From positions 1,302,001-1,366,000 of the forward strand of contig NZ_CAAHFG010000002.1 in NCBI RefSeq assembly GCF_900890425.1: a DNA stretch of 64,000 nucleotides, in the 5' to 3' direction. The notes under the pieces were generated by a model, which did no database searches, was not told the DNA's origin, and saw nothing but the letters and a program-made list of their open reading frames with translations. Shown here piece after piece: positions 45,201 through 53,210 of the stretch; the stretch's first letter is position 1; each line of letters starts with the position of its first letter. Source of the DNA: Pontiella desulfatans (lineage in GTDB: Bacteria > Verrucomicrobiota > Kiritimatiellia > Kiritimatiellales > Pontiellaceae). The translations under genes were made by a program, and so were the position numbers.

Positions 45201-45490
45201 CTTTCGTCAGGCAGGATCCCGGTTTTGCCATCCAGCGCGTTTCTCTCGTGCCCATTGCATCCGTCACGGAAATCGGGGAGATCGATTTCGGGATCCTGCC
45301 GGGCGGAACGGAACTGGGGTTCAGCTGGTATGGCGAGGCCGGAGCGAACTACGGACTCGAAATGACGCAAAACCTGGTTACGGGCATTTGGGAAACGGTT
45401 ACGAATGTCGTCGGCGCCAACTCGATGATTTCGCTGACGAACGCGATGGACCGGACCAACGCGTTCTTCCGCGTCTACTTGGCGGACTAG
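42248..45490 (+). CDS. Secreted sialate O-acetylesterase-like protein with cadherin-like domain
   Basis: A 1080-aa exported esterase. Signal peptide ends near MNALAG. Residues about 20-215 form a beta domain; about 217-300 an Ig-like domain typical of sialate O-acetylesterases (VLYGSPFQDGMVLQRG). The SGNH catalytic part (about 300-590) has GQSN with Ser309, a WYQGEAN block with Glu488, and NNIHP with His566. A cadherin-like / VCBS-type repeat (about 700-795, VLGNDMDLNRDPLTASLV) and a LamG-like domain (about 800-1000) follow, then a C-terminal domain ending NAFFRVYLAD. It would remove acetyl groups from glycans. Its stop codon is 4 bases from the convergent 45495 gene. Confidence 0.87.
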   Translation: MKYAGIAIGMAWFAMNALAGTVTVGVSAPATNILSSAVGGIDSAIFDENANANHARGQVFSLGDAGDKNNAFEIRALTIQKSNDQTYSNDTLTLRVFQGSEAQWTTGTGHSTTIDGDDYLVGTGCALLHTETFTLNGAFSNESFVTLTLATPITLGANGDYGFFFTYDQVDGTQDRFRYREGSNGGRLSISTTAHGTSDRQMEYYLQGTAVAGSPTFAVLYGSPFQDGMVLQRGKPLKVWGTAAPTNEVTVFLNGATGMGMSDADGNWMVELPAQTANGPYELTTVCNGQTNTLTDVLVGDVWIAFGQSNMVRPLSEMTNKQIYIDDISTNRMIRCLQVAQDAALTPQESGAMTWLDNSNPGSWGSVAAVFAHQMHAGSGVPTAVVWAGWGSSSIEGWMPIQMTNDFPHFEAMMEHYQSIGEYVSGDTISSRVSATYSSNLEAITAMVNGTGTWDDIFIRTRPNIIYNQRIHPLLDFGISGFVWYQGEANAGTPENVAQYGFTLPAFVAEYRALFGQGDLPFLGVQLPSYNSTYWAWFRESQSRVATLNNAHVAVTIDTGLVNNIHPYDKEPIGQRLALLGRKYALGESIEAHGPTFASMGISGNEATITFSHANGLATDDALAPAEFELAGSDQVWHAATSAAISGGNVVVSSSSEPAPVAVRYAWSPAPVNTVNLINGDGLPAAPFRTDDWMPTGLGAQAPMAVKDSYGVFTNETLAVAAAGVLGNDMDLNRDPLTASLVSDVSHGTLSLASDGSFSYTADAGFAGADSFEYAASDGALSATTTVTIAVNVGSLAAGYSDAFDNDGLAINFGEGGGLINKTWYGSAWQDDGELTGPVSGTRWYRALAYTALSYPVSNGFMLDVAYSITNIVVGEERATATFGLVADDATEADMDILFSREMPIQGIGMSLTDCTAEDGVQGLHADSGTLALLSNDQTVTAGSNKTFSLTVLPDGSWSYCIDGAEPTTGTGLVFDLDKNYRFAAFVRQDPGFAIQRVSLVPIASVTEIGEIDFGILPGGTELGFSWYGEAGANYGLEMTQNLVTGIWETVTNVVGANSMISLTNAMDRTNAFFRVYLAD

Positions 45491-45494
45491 TGCT

Positions 45495-45911
45495 TTACTC
45501 TGGCCGACCGGCGTTTCCCGTGGGTTCACCGCCGTCGCCCGAGCGCAGGATCCGCTGGTCGGGAATGCTGTTTTCCTTGGCAAACCGGATGGCGGTTTCC
45601 AGGGTGTCGAAAAGGTGGATTCTTCCTTTGCCCGCTTTCTTGTGCAGTCCGCTCCTTTTTGAAATCCGAACGCCGTATCCCGTCACCTGTTCAAGGGTGA
45701 ACCCATCCTTTTCCATCGATGCCACCGCCGCTCCATCCGACATGTGAGCCTTCCAGGGTGCGTAGGACAACGTCCCGTCAGAATGTGTGATTCGCGCCCA
45801 GTCTCCATGGTGGATATCGGCAACCGTGACGGCCGTGTGGTTGACGACAACGAGGGTGCCCATGCCAATGATGATTAATGCAATGAACAGGAGTAGCTTG
45901 TTTTTACTCAT
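45495..45911 (-). CDS. Small membrane-anchored protein of unknown function
   Basis: A 138-aa protein. ATG 45911 has a GAAAGGA ribosome site; an upstream frame to 45977 runs into a repeat. One N-terminal helix (about 5-26, LLLFIALIIIGMGTLVVV) anchors a soluble domain of about 110 residues with charged beta-type segments (ITHSDGTLSYAPWKAH, GYGVRISKRSG, ETAIRFAKENSIPDQRILR). No family recognised. It is convergent with the esterase gene, and its promoter region is the repeat-rich interval 45912-46308. Confidence 0.65.
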   Translation of the reverse strand: MSKNKLLLFIALIIIGMGTLVVVNHTAVTVADIHHGDWARITHSDGTLSYAPWKAHMSDGAAVASMEKDGFTLEQVTGYGVRISKRSGLHKKAGKGRIHLFDTLETAIRFAKENSIPDQRILRSGDGGEPTGNAGRPE

Positions 45912-45941
45912 CGTATATCCTTTCAACCTAGAAGCGTAAAT

Positions 45942-46067
45942 GAACCACAGATGAACACGGATAAACACAGAAACCATTCAAGCTTAGTTCCTATAACCCA
46001 CAGGGAGGACGGAACAAATTTCGTCTCTTCTTGAATATCAGCGTCCATCTGTGTTCATCCGTGGTTC
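45942..46067. repeat. Inverted repeat, ACCACAGATGAACACGG type
   Basis: Left arm GAACCACAGATGAACACGG starts at 45942; the complementary right arm CTGTGTTCATCCGTGGTTC lies at 46049-46067. It is a dispersed intergenic palindrome type, upstream of the small membrane protein. Confidence 0.75.
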
Positions 46068-46152
46068 CATTCCTGGGTTAAGGTTCAAGCATGGCACTCT
46101 GCTTCGGTGCCATCACCTTGGTTATACCAAATTAAACTGATTTGAATTTTTT

Positions 46153-46224
46153 ACCACAGAGTTCACAGAGACGCAGAGGGTGGCAGATGTATTGGTTGCT
46201 CTGTGCCTCCGTGCGCTCTGTGGT
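46153..46224. repeat. Inverted repeat, ACCACAGAGTTCACAGAG type
   Basis: Left arm ACCACAGAGTTCACAGAG (46153-46170) and right arm ending GTGCGCTCTGTGGT (46211-46224), paired with mismatches. Second palindromic element in the 397-bp gap 45912-46308, which otherwise holds no gene. Confidence 0.7.
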
Positions 46225-46308
46225 GAGACTCTTCAAGTTAATTGCCTATTAATCAAGTGGCGGGGCGGTTCTTTTTCCTTCGGTGTTCCTTGTTCGTGAT
46301 TCGATATT

Positions 46309-46971
46309 CTAAATAATTCCCTTGCGGATGCCTTTGGCAACGGCGCCGGCCTGGGATTGCACGTTGAGCTTTTTGTAGGTGTTGGCAATGTGGAACTTGA
46401 CCGTGTTGGCGGAGAGGTTCAGATCGTCGGCGATCTCTTTGATGATCTTGCCGGTGGCCAGGGCCTGCAGCACTTCGATCTCGCGTTCGGTGAGGTCGAA
46501 CTCGTTTCCGGCGGTGTTCTTTTTGGGGAAGGCGTCGAGCACGAGCGAGGCCATCTGCGGGTCCAGCGAGGCTCCGCCCTCCATGACGTCCTTGATGCCG
46601 CGGATGATCTGTTCGAAGGCGACGCTCTTAAGCAAGTAGCCGGAGGCACCCGTTCGGATGGCCTCAACGACGTGCTTCTGCCGCTCCGAGCTCGTTAGCA
46701 TAATGCATTTAATGGTTGGGTCGATTTCCCTGATTCTTCCAAGACCTTCAATGCCGTCCATGCCCGGCAGCGCAATGTCGACCAGCATCACCTCGGGATG
46801 CTCCATTTCGGCTTCGAGGCATTCGAGGGCTTCTTCGCAGGAGGAAAAGTTCCGGTCGCAGCGAATGGTGCCGGAGGCGTTGATGATTTCGGTCAGATTG
46901 GTTCTGAAGGCCGCATGGTCTTCAATCATCCAGGTTTTCACCGTCTTTCTTTTGCCAGATCCTGTTGTCAT
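46309..46971 (-). CDS. NarL/FixJ-type response regulator
   Basis: A 220-aa two-component regulator. The receiver domain (about 10-130) has acidic residues in MIEDH, phospho-acceptor Asp65 in MLVDIALPGMDG, Thr93 and Lys115. The LuxR-type DNA-binding domain (about 155-215) has LTEREIEVLQALATG, IIKEIADDLNLSANTVKFHI. The gene lies 36 bases after the histidine kinase gene on the same strand and is certainly its partner. Targets are unknown; nearby polysaccharide genes are plausible. The 23-bp motif upstream of neighbouring genes is one candidate binding site, but that is inference only. Confidence 0.93.
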   Translation of the reverse strand: MTTGSGKRKTVKTWMIEDHAAFRTNLTEIINASGTIRCDRNFSSCEEALECLEAEMEHPEVMLVDIALPGMDGIEGLGRIREIDPTIKCIMLTSSERQKHVVEAIRTGASGYLLKSVAFEQIIRGIKDVMEGGASLDPQMASLVLDAFPKKNTAGNEFDLTEREIEVLQALATGKIIKEIADDLNLSANTVKFHIANTYKKLNVQSQAGAVAKGIRKGII

Positions 46972-47007
46972 CCTACTCCTCTGTTGCAGTGCCGTATTGG
47001 TTTCTGA

Positions 47008-49071
47008 TTATAACGGCATTTTCAATGTAACCTGTGTCCCTTGGCCCGGGGTAGACTGGATTTCGAGTTCCGCGCCCAGCAGTTTCGCCCGCCGTTCCAT
47101 GTTGGCAAGGCCACGTCCCGAATCGCTGTTGGCCACGACGGTGCAGGACGGATCGAAACCGATTCCATCGTCTTTCATGGTTAGTTCCAGGACGGAATCG
47201 TGCATGGCGGCCTGGATGGACATGTGTTTCGCCTGCGCATATTTGGCGCAATTGTAGAGGGCTTCCTTGACCAGCAGCATGATGTTCCTGCGGGTTTTGG
47301 CCGGAACCGGAATGCCCTGGGGCGGGGGATAGGTGAAATCGACCTGGCAATCCGTCAGGACGCTTCTTGCGGTTCGTTCGAGTTTTTCGAACATTTCGGA
47401 AAGGTGGACGATATCGGAGTCCATGTGCCAGATGATTTCCTTGATGGAGATGAAGCTTTCCTGGGCAATATGCCCGATCTCCATCAACTTATCGCGGATG
47501 AGCGCGGGCGAGGAATCCTGTTGCAGGCGTCGGGTGATCATGGAGATGGTGCCCAGGTTGCTGCTGATGTCGTCGTGCAGGTCGGCGGCGATCTGCCGGC
47601 GTAGGTCCATTAGGGCGCGTTGCCGGGCAATGCGCTGGTAGGCAATCCAGAGGATGAGGGAAAAGAAGAGGATCGTGCCGCCGGACATGCCGACCATCCA
47701 GTAATAGGAGTTGCGGGTGGCGCGGGCGATCATCAGGCGATGCTGGGTTTCGGCAAGTGCTTCGACCAGGATTTTCCTGGCGGCGAGCTGCTCGATATAG
47801 TCCCGCTCGGGAATGATCTTGCGGCCGTTGCTGTAGCCATCGGTCAGCAGGCGCGTATCGGCGGCTTCGCCTTCGGGAGTCTGGGTCACACGGATGCTCG
47901 CTCCTGCGGCAAGGTTGTTCAGCTGGTTGCCCTCGCGACCCATCAGCCGGATCTCCCCCATGGCGAAAACCGGGCGGCCATCATGGCGCGGTAACTCGTG
48001 CAGGATCAAACGAACAAAGCGCCCTTTGGCCGAGGAAAGCGGGTGCCAGCGCATCCGGGAGGGCAGGGTGTCTTCGATGATTCCGGATTGGATGGCCGGC
48101 TCCGTTTTCAACCACCGGCGCAACTCGACCTGGTATTCCAAGGGGAAGGCAAACTCCGGAATCGGCATGCCCGGCAGCTTGGCGGGATAGAGTTCGACGC
48201 GCCCGATGTTCCGGGCCTCGCCCAGGTCGATGATGATTTCGGGGGTTGCAAGACGGATGGTTTCCTCATCGAAATACTGGACGAAATCCGCCGCCGGGTG
48301 ATGGGTGTGGAAATAACCGCCGGCATGGATTTTCCGGTCGGTGAGGTATTGGAGTTTCCAGTAGGGAGGCTCGTTGAGGGAGTCGGATGCCGTCAGCCCT
48401 TGGTATGCCGGGGGAGCCACGTTGTTGCCCTGTTGGAACACCATGAGTTCGTCCAATGCAAAGAACTGCGAGTCGCCCTCGACCACGCCTTTGTTGACCG
48501 TAAGGCGAACGGTCTGCACGGCGCGGGCGGCAAAGCTGAAAAAAACGGGGTGCAGTCCGGGGTCGGGAAAATCCGCAGCCGTCCAGTCCACGACCGTTAC
48601 CGGGACATCCGGTTCCTGGTGGCTGAAGATTTCGATCTTGAAGCGTTTGGGGAATCCATAGTTTCCTTCGTCCGAAAACGCCGGGTAGAAGGCCGGTACC
48701 AATGCGATGCCATCCACGGACGACGTCCACTTGCCGAAGAACGAGAGTTGCACCCAGGCTTCCATGGTGTCGTTGGTGGCGCCGGCGGGGTGCCGCCCGC
48801 CCAGGTATCCGAAATATTGATGGGGCGGGGCGATTCTGCTTTCGAGCTGCGGGAGCTGTTCCAGTTTTTCCTGCTCCATGCGTTCGCGCTTTTCAAGCGC
48901 CCCCATGCCGCGTTCCGCGATTCCCGCGGAGGGCGGGCCGGCCTCCTCCGGGAAGCAGGGATCGGAATAGCCCCGGCCCCCGGGGGGCTGCGCCTGGATC
49001 GTTCCGGCGAGCAGGCTCCCGAAGAGGGCTGCGGAGATCAATGTTGCGGGTATGGGGAATGTCGTGTCCAT
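47008..49071 (-). CDS. Sensor histidine kinase (HisKA_3 type) with galactose-binding-like sensor
   Basis: A 687-aa membrane sensor. Signal/anchor segment at the start (to about IQAQ), a periplasmic part of about 430 residues, one transmembrane helix (about 455-478), then a NarX/DesK-type kinase: DLHDDISSNLG with phospho-His499, and an ATPase domain with Asn in LLVKEALYNCAKYAQ, DDGIGFDP and SGRGLANM. The periplasmic part seems to hold two discoidin-like (galactose-binding) folds (about 90-220 and 275-378), for example IIDLGEARNIGRVELYP, FVRLILHEL and FAMGEIRLMG. Such folds often bind sugars, so this sensor may detect polysaccharide fragments. It heads a two-gene operon with the response regulator. 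Confidence 0.88.
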   Translation of the reverse strand: MDTTFPIPATLISAALFGSLLAGTIQAQPPGGRGYSDPCFPEEAGPPSAGIAERGMGALEKRERMEQEKLEQLPQLESRIAPPHQYFGYLGGRHPAGATNDTMEAWVQLSFFGKWTSSVDGIALVPAFYPAFSDEGNYGFPKRFKIEIFSHQEPDVPVTVVDWTAADFPDPGLHPVFFSFAARAVQTVRLTVNKGVVEGDSQFFALDELMVFQQGNNVAPPAYQGLTASDSLNEPPYWKLQYLTDRKIHAGGYFHTHHPAADFVQYFDEETIRLATPEIIIDLGEARNIGRVELYPAKLPGMPIPEFAFPLEYQVELRRWLKTEPAIQSGIIEDTLPSRMRWHPLSSAKGRFVRLILHELPRHDGRPVFAMGEIRLMGREGNQLNNLAAGASIRVTQTPEGEAADTRLLTDGYSNGRKIIPERDYIEQLAARKILVEALAETQHRLMIARATRNSYYWMVGMSGGTILFFSLILWIAYQRIARQRALMDLRRQIAADLHDDISSNLGTISMITRRLQQDSSPALIRDKLMEIGHIAQESFISIKEIIWHMDSDIVHLSEMFEKLERTARSVLTDCQVDFTYPPPQGIPVPAKTRRNIMLLVKEALYNCAKYAQAKHMSIQAAMHDSVLELTMKDDGIGFDPSCTVVANSDSGRGLANMERRAKLLGAELEIQSTPGQGTQVTLKMPL

Positions 49072-49102
49072 GGGGTATGTTCGTTGGGGTCAACCGATAG
49101 GG

Positions 49103-49111
49103 AAGCTAGCA
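49103..49111 (-). promoter_or_regulatory. Extended -10 for the histidine kinase operon
   Basis: On the reverse strand TGC (49111-49109) is followed by TAGCTT (49108-49103); a TTGTTT lies about 18 nt upstream as a possible -35. Predicted leader about 25 nt. The same nine bases precede the ECF sigma gene. Confidence 0.5.
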
Positions 49112-49170
49112 CAACGATGCCGCTGGAAACAAAATAAACACCGGCTAAATTGGGGGATTGCTTGAGGGAA

Positions 49171-49218
49171 ACCACCTCTTTGGCTAGGTAGCCATAGACG
49201 GGGTCCCGATGCTAGATT
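49171..49218 (+). promoter_or_regulatory. 23-bp motif (49171-49193) plus extended -10 (49210-49218)
   Basis: Left end ACC-ACC, right end GGCTAGGTAGCC. TGC-TAGATT begins 17 bases after the motif; a CGGG-GT-CCCG palindrome lies between. Predicted leader about 85 nt. Confidence 0.7.
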
Positions 49219-49309
49219 CCACCGATGTGATAGGCCGTATGTCCGTTTTGGATGGGATGCAGGAGCGGATACGGTTTTTTTTTAGAACAACAACCCAAGG
49301 AAACCCGCC

Positions 49310-50416
49310 ATGACGATTCAAACCCTAAACCGTCGTTCCCTGCTGCGCAATGGAGCCGCCGCCACTGCCGCCCTAACCGTGTCGCCGTCCGTGTTTGGGG
49401 AGCGTGCGGTACCCTCGTATTTGAACAAGCAGGCGGCCTTATACCAAACCGATCCCCGGGCGGCTGCGCTGGAGTATTTCAAGGCAGCGGACTTCGGCCT
49501 GTTTATCCATTACGGGCTCTACTCCTTGCTGGGCCGGGGCGAATGGGTGCAGTTGAAGGATAAAATCCACGTGGCGGAGTATGCCAAGCTGGCCGACCGG
49601 TTTACCGCGGAAAAATTCGATGCCGACTTCATTACCGATATGGCGCTCGATGCCGGGATGACGTATGTCAACCTCACGACCCGCCACCACGACAGCTTCT
49701 GCCTCTTCGATTCCAAATACACCGACTTCAAGAGCACCAACTCGCCGGCCAAGCGCGATCTGGTTGGCGAACTGGCCGAACAGTGCCGGAAAAAGAACAT
49801 GGGCTTTTATCTCTATTATTCGCACGGCCGCGACTGGCGCCATCCGCATGCGCCCAACAACGGCGATTGGGGTGGCAACGCCCGGCCGAAATATGATGCC
49901 CAGGAGCCGTTCTATAAATACGGCGAGGAACAGGATCTCCAGATTTATGTGGAATTCATGAAAAACCAGATCACCGAGCTGCTGACCAACTATGGTCCGG
50001 TCGGCGGCATCTGGCTGGACGGGGAGGGCACCCCCAAATCCCGTAAGAACCGGCTGCACGAGTTCAAGCTGCAGGAGCTCTACGACCATATCCGGTCGCT
50101 GCAGCCGCAGGCCCTGGTTTCCTACAAGCATGGGCTGACCGGCACGGAGGACTTCAAGGCCCCCGAGCGCAAATTCGAGGGCACATCCGATGTGCCCCTG
50201 GAATTCTGCGATACGCTGCAACCGTGGAAGTGGGGATACGACAAGAGTCTGGACGGGAAGCACAAGACCGCCGACCAGGTGATGGAAATGCTCGGTAAGG
50301 CGCGGGGGATGGATGGCAACCTGTTGCTCAACGTGGGCCCGTTGCCGGACGGTTCCATCCATCCGGAAGATCTGAAGACGCTGGCCGAAGTGGGCAAGCG
50401 TTTGCGGAACGCCTAG
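49310..50416 (+). CDS. GH29-family alpha-L-fucosidase with possible Tat signal
   Basis: A 368-aa short-form GH29 enzyme. The start has twin arginines (NRRSLLRNGAAATAALTV), resembling a Tat export signal, so it may be folded before export. The barrel carries FKAADFGLFIHYGLYS, LTTRHHDSFCLFDS, SPAKRDLVGEL, GIWLDG with nucleophile Asp237, and GMDGNLLLNVGPLPDG. No C-terminal accessory domain. It cleaves alpha-L-fucose or a related sugar; the size and single domain suggest action on short oligosaccharides in the periplasm. Its promoter carries the 23-bp motif. It is clearly different from the 705-aa enzyme at 27851. Confidence 0.92.
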   Translation: MTIQTLNRRSLLRNGAAATAALTVSPSVFGERAVPSYLNKQAALYQTDPRAAALEYFKAADFGLFIHYGLYSLLGRGEWVQLKDKIHVAEYAKLADRFTAEKFDADFITDMALDAGMTYVNLTTRHHDSFCLFDSKYTDFKSTNSPAKRDLVGELAEQCRKKNMGFYLYYSHGRDWRHPHAPNNGDWGGNARPKYDAQEPFYKYGEEQDLQIYVEFMKNQITELLTNYGPVGGIWLDGEGTPKSRKNRLHEFKLQELYDHIRSLQPQALVSYKHGLTGTEDFKAPERKFEGTSDVPLEFCDTLQPWKWGYDKSLDGKHKTADQVMEMLGKARGMDGNLLLNVGPLPDGSIHPEDLKTLAEVGKRLRNA

Positions 50417-50501
50417 GCCTGCGCCTCGGATTGCTTTCTGTTCCTGCTGAGCGATGGCCATCCCGTCATCAAGACCCCGCACTTTCCCCTCCAGAATAAA
50501 T

Positions 50502-50537
50502 ACCACCTGATCGGGTGGGTAGGCATGGTGCTAGACC
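50502..50537 (+). promoter_or_regulatory. 23-bp motif (50502-50524) plus close extended -10 (50529-50537)
   Basis: Left end ACC-ACC, right end GGGTGGGTAGGC. TGC-TAGACC begins only 5 bases later here, so the motif is 11-12 bp, about one helical turn, nearer the -10 than in the other three. Predicted leader about 83 nt. Confidence 0.65.
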
Positions 50538-50626
50538 GATGGTATCTTCAGCAAGACGCTATTGGAAAAGGCATTGCAGCCTTTCCATGCATTGAAAGGT
50601 AACCGGAAATCAACTGGAGGAAAGTC

Positions 50627-53026
50627 ATGAGGAACGAGATGAAAGCATTCGCATGCGTCGCAACGGTCGCACTTCTGGGCGCATCGCTCGCACAGGCGCA
50701 GCTCACCTGGGATGTCGTGCCCGGCACGGTCGGCATCGGCGACAACGCCATCGCCCATAGCAACGGCGTGTGGGACGCAACCTCGGGAAACTGGACGGCG
50801 GATGGCGGCACCAACAATGTGCTCTGGATTTCCGGGGCGGATGCCGTGTTCGGTAACAACGAGAGCAATACCGCGGTTACCATCGATATCCCGGATGCCG
50901 GCGTGACGGTCGGCGATCTAACGCTGGAACCCGGCGGCGGCAAGGTCAGCCTCCAGGCCATCAACGACAATATCGGCGCCATCACGGTTAATCCCGGCGG
51001 GGCGACGTGGGATACCGGCGGGCGCGAAATTGAAATTGTCGGATTGAATACGAGCAATGATACCCGCGTGATCATGACCCCTGGCGACACCCTGACGGTT
51101 GTCGGCGGCGGCACATTCGATGCGGGGGAAAGGCAGCAGAATGCCAACTGGGTGGCCACCGGCGCCACGAATGATATCCAGGATGGCGTAACGGTGCGCG
51201 GATGCGTCAACAACGTCGGGCAGTTCGACATGATCAAGCTCGAAGGCGGCACCACCTACATCCACGAGCGCAACTCCGGCCAAACCTACAACAACGACTG
51301 GGAGCTGGGTGCGGGGATCGTCTCGTTTGATAACCGGTTTACCCGACCGTATGTGATAAATGGTGTGATCAGCGGCCCCGGAACGCTGCTGGTCAAGGAT
51401 CTCGGCGGAACCGGCCAGGACTCCCGTTTGCAGCTGAATCAAACCAACACGTTCACCGGCGGGATCATCGTTGATTCGAGCAACAACCTCGCCCGTTTGT
51501 CGATTAGCGGCGACCACCAGCTTGGTGCGGTTCCGGCAACATTCGACCCCGACAACATTGTGCTCCGCAACGGCGGCATGATGAAACTGACGACGGTCAC
51601 GCTCAACCTCAACCGCGGCATCACGCTCGAAAACGGGGTGGGCGGGGTGATCCTCAACTCCGCCCCGAGCACCATCGGCAGTCCGATTACCGGCCCGGGA
51701 AGCTTCCGGGTGGGTTGGGATGGCGATTCTTCCGGGAACGCGGTCATCCTTACCACGAACAATACGTACGAGGGCGAGACCAACCCGCGCAGGGGAACGA
51801 TTCAATTGGGCATCGAGAATGCCCTGCCCACCACTACGGTGCTGTCCATCGGGGGTAGTGCCGGCGCTTCGGTGCTGGAGATGAATGGCTTCAACCAGAC
51901 CATCGGCGGCCTTACCACCACGGGCGGAAACACGCGCCAGATCGAAAACAACAGCGCAACCAGCGTAACGCTCACCATCAATGTGGCCAGCAGCAATACC
52001 TACGATTATGCTGCAAACTTTGCGGATGTCGGCGACATTGCCCTGGTGAAGGAAGGCGCCGGCGTTCAGCGTCTGTCACGTAGTGGCGGTTATTCAAAGA
52101 ATCCGGTCTCGCTGACGATCAACGGCGGGGAGCTGGAGCAAAGCGGAACGGCCTTTGCCGTACCGATCACGGTCAATTCCGGCGGAACCCTGGGCGGCAT
52201 CGGTACAACCCTCAGCAACGTGGTCGTCATGTCCGGCGGCTCCATTTCCCCCGGTAACAACGACGGATGGAACTCGGTGAAGATCGAGGGGGCCAACCTC
52301 GACCTCAGCGACATGATCGACGATAATGCCGGCGGACTGCAGATCGGGTTCGGGGCCGCTTTCGATTCGATCATTGTCAGCACCAACGCCTCCGGCTTGG
52401 GTGGAACCCTCGATATGGATGGCCCCACGGGATCCGACCTCGGATTCAGCGACTTCACCTTCACGGATCAGGATGGGGTGGCGAGTGGTGTTTATCCGAT
52501 CCTGGTTGCCCAGTCGATCGTTGGAACGCTGGATGCAACCGACCTGGGCGGGGATGTCGGCGACCTCGGTGCAACGGGGATGCTCTCGCTGTCGAACAAC
52601 ACCGTTTGGCTCACGATCGACGGTGTCGATACGTCCGAATACGGCCAGTGGGCCTCGACCTTTGACCTGCCGAAAGGCTCGGATCTGGTCGATACGGATG
52701 ACGACGGCTACAACAACTTCCAGGAATTCGCCTTTGGCGGCGATCCCACCAACGACCTGGTGGTCGGCATGGTTCCGGTGGCCGGCACGCTGGACGATGG
52801 CTCCACCAACTGGCTGACGATGGTCTATGGCGAGCGCACCAACGACAACCCGGGCGTAACCTACACCGTTGAAACGGTCGATGACTTGGTTTTCGGCACC
52901 TGGACCAACGATGTCACCTTCCTGGGGTATGGCGACACGGTCGATGGCATCACCCCCGTCACCAACGCCATTCCGATTGACAACACGAAGGACTTCCTGG
53001 GCGTGTTCCTCGAAAAGCAGGAATAG
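50627..53026 (+). CDS. Secreted autotransporter-type beta-strand repeat protein
   Basis: A 799-aa exported protein with a CTGGAGGAAAG ribosome site and a signal peptide ending near LAQAQ. It is a close paralogue of the 7355 protein over its full length: Trp-Thr-Ala-Asp-Gly / Leu-Trp-Ile-Ser-Gly opening, Gly/Asn/Thr beta-strand repeats, then the Asp-rich segment (DTDDDGYNNFQEFAFGGDPTN) and a C-terminal beta domain ending FLGVFLEKQE. No PEP-CTERM tail, no membrane barrel. Probably a surface-exposed or matrix beta-helix protein. Its promoter carries the 23-bp motif and a terminator follows. Confidence 0.85.
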   Translation: MRNEMKAFACVATVALLGASLAQAQLTWDVVPGTVGIGDNAIAHSNGVWDATSGNWTADGGTNNVLWISGADAVFGNNESNTAVTIDIPDAGVTVGDLTLEPGGGKVSLQAINDNIGAITVNPGGATWDTGGREIEIVGLNTSNDTRVIMTPGDTLTVVGGGTFDAGERQQNANWVATGATNDIQDGVTVRGCVNNVGQFDMIKLEGGTTYIHERNSGQTYNNDWELGAGIVSFDNRFTRPYVINGVISGPGTLLVKDLGGTGQDSRLQLNQTNTFTGGIIVDSSNNLARLSISGDHQLGAVPATFDPDNIVLRNGGMMKLTTVTLNLNRGITLENGVGGVILNSAPSTIGSPITGPGSFRVGWDGDSSGNAVILTTNNTYEGETNPRRGTIQLGIENALPTTTVLSIGGSAGASVLEMNGFNQTIGGLTTTGGNTRQIENNSATSVTLTINVASSNTYDYAANFADVGDIALVKEGAGVQRLSRSGGYSKNPVSLTINGGELEQSGTAFAVPITVNSGGTLGGIGTTLSNVVVMSGGSISPGNNDGWNSVKIEGANLDLSDMIDDNAGGLQIGFGAAFDSIIVSTNASGLGGTLDMDGPTGSDLGFSDFTFTDQDGVASGVYPILVAQSIVGTLDATDLGGDVGDLGATGMLSLSNNTVWLTIDGVDTSEYGQWASTFDLPKGSDLVDTDDDGYNNFQEFAFGGDPTNDLVVGMVPVAGTLDDGSTNWLTMVYGERTNDNPGVTYTVETVDDLVFGTWTNDVTFLGYGDTVDGITPVTNAIPIDNTKDFLGVFLEKQE

Positions 53027-53054
53027 GCCGGTTTGGCGTGAGTGAATGGGCATG

Positions 53055-53087
53055 GGCCGGAGGATCATAATGGATTCCCCGGCCTTT
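53055..53087 (+). terminator. Probable intrinsic terminator
   Basis: A 6-bp stem GGCCGG / CCGGCC with an 18-nt loop, followed by TTTGTTTT, 28 bases after the stop codon. Confidence 0.65.
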
Positions 53088-53210
53088 GTTTTGGGGCGGC
53101 CGGCAAGGGTTAAGTGAAATCGCTTGTCACTTTCCATCGAAATACGGGGTTTATGGTGTATGTATGGGTGCCGAGGGGACTCTTTTTTTAGACCACGAAT
53201 GCGGAATATG

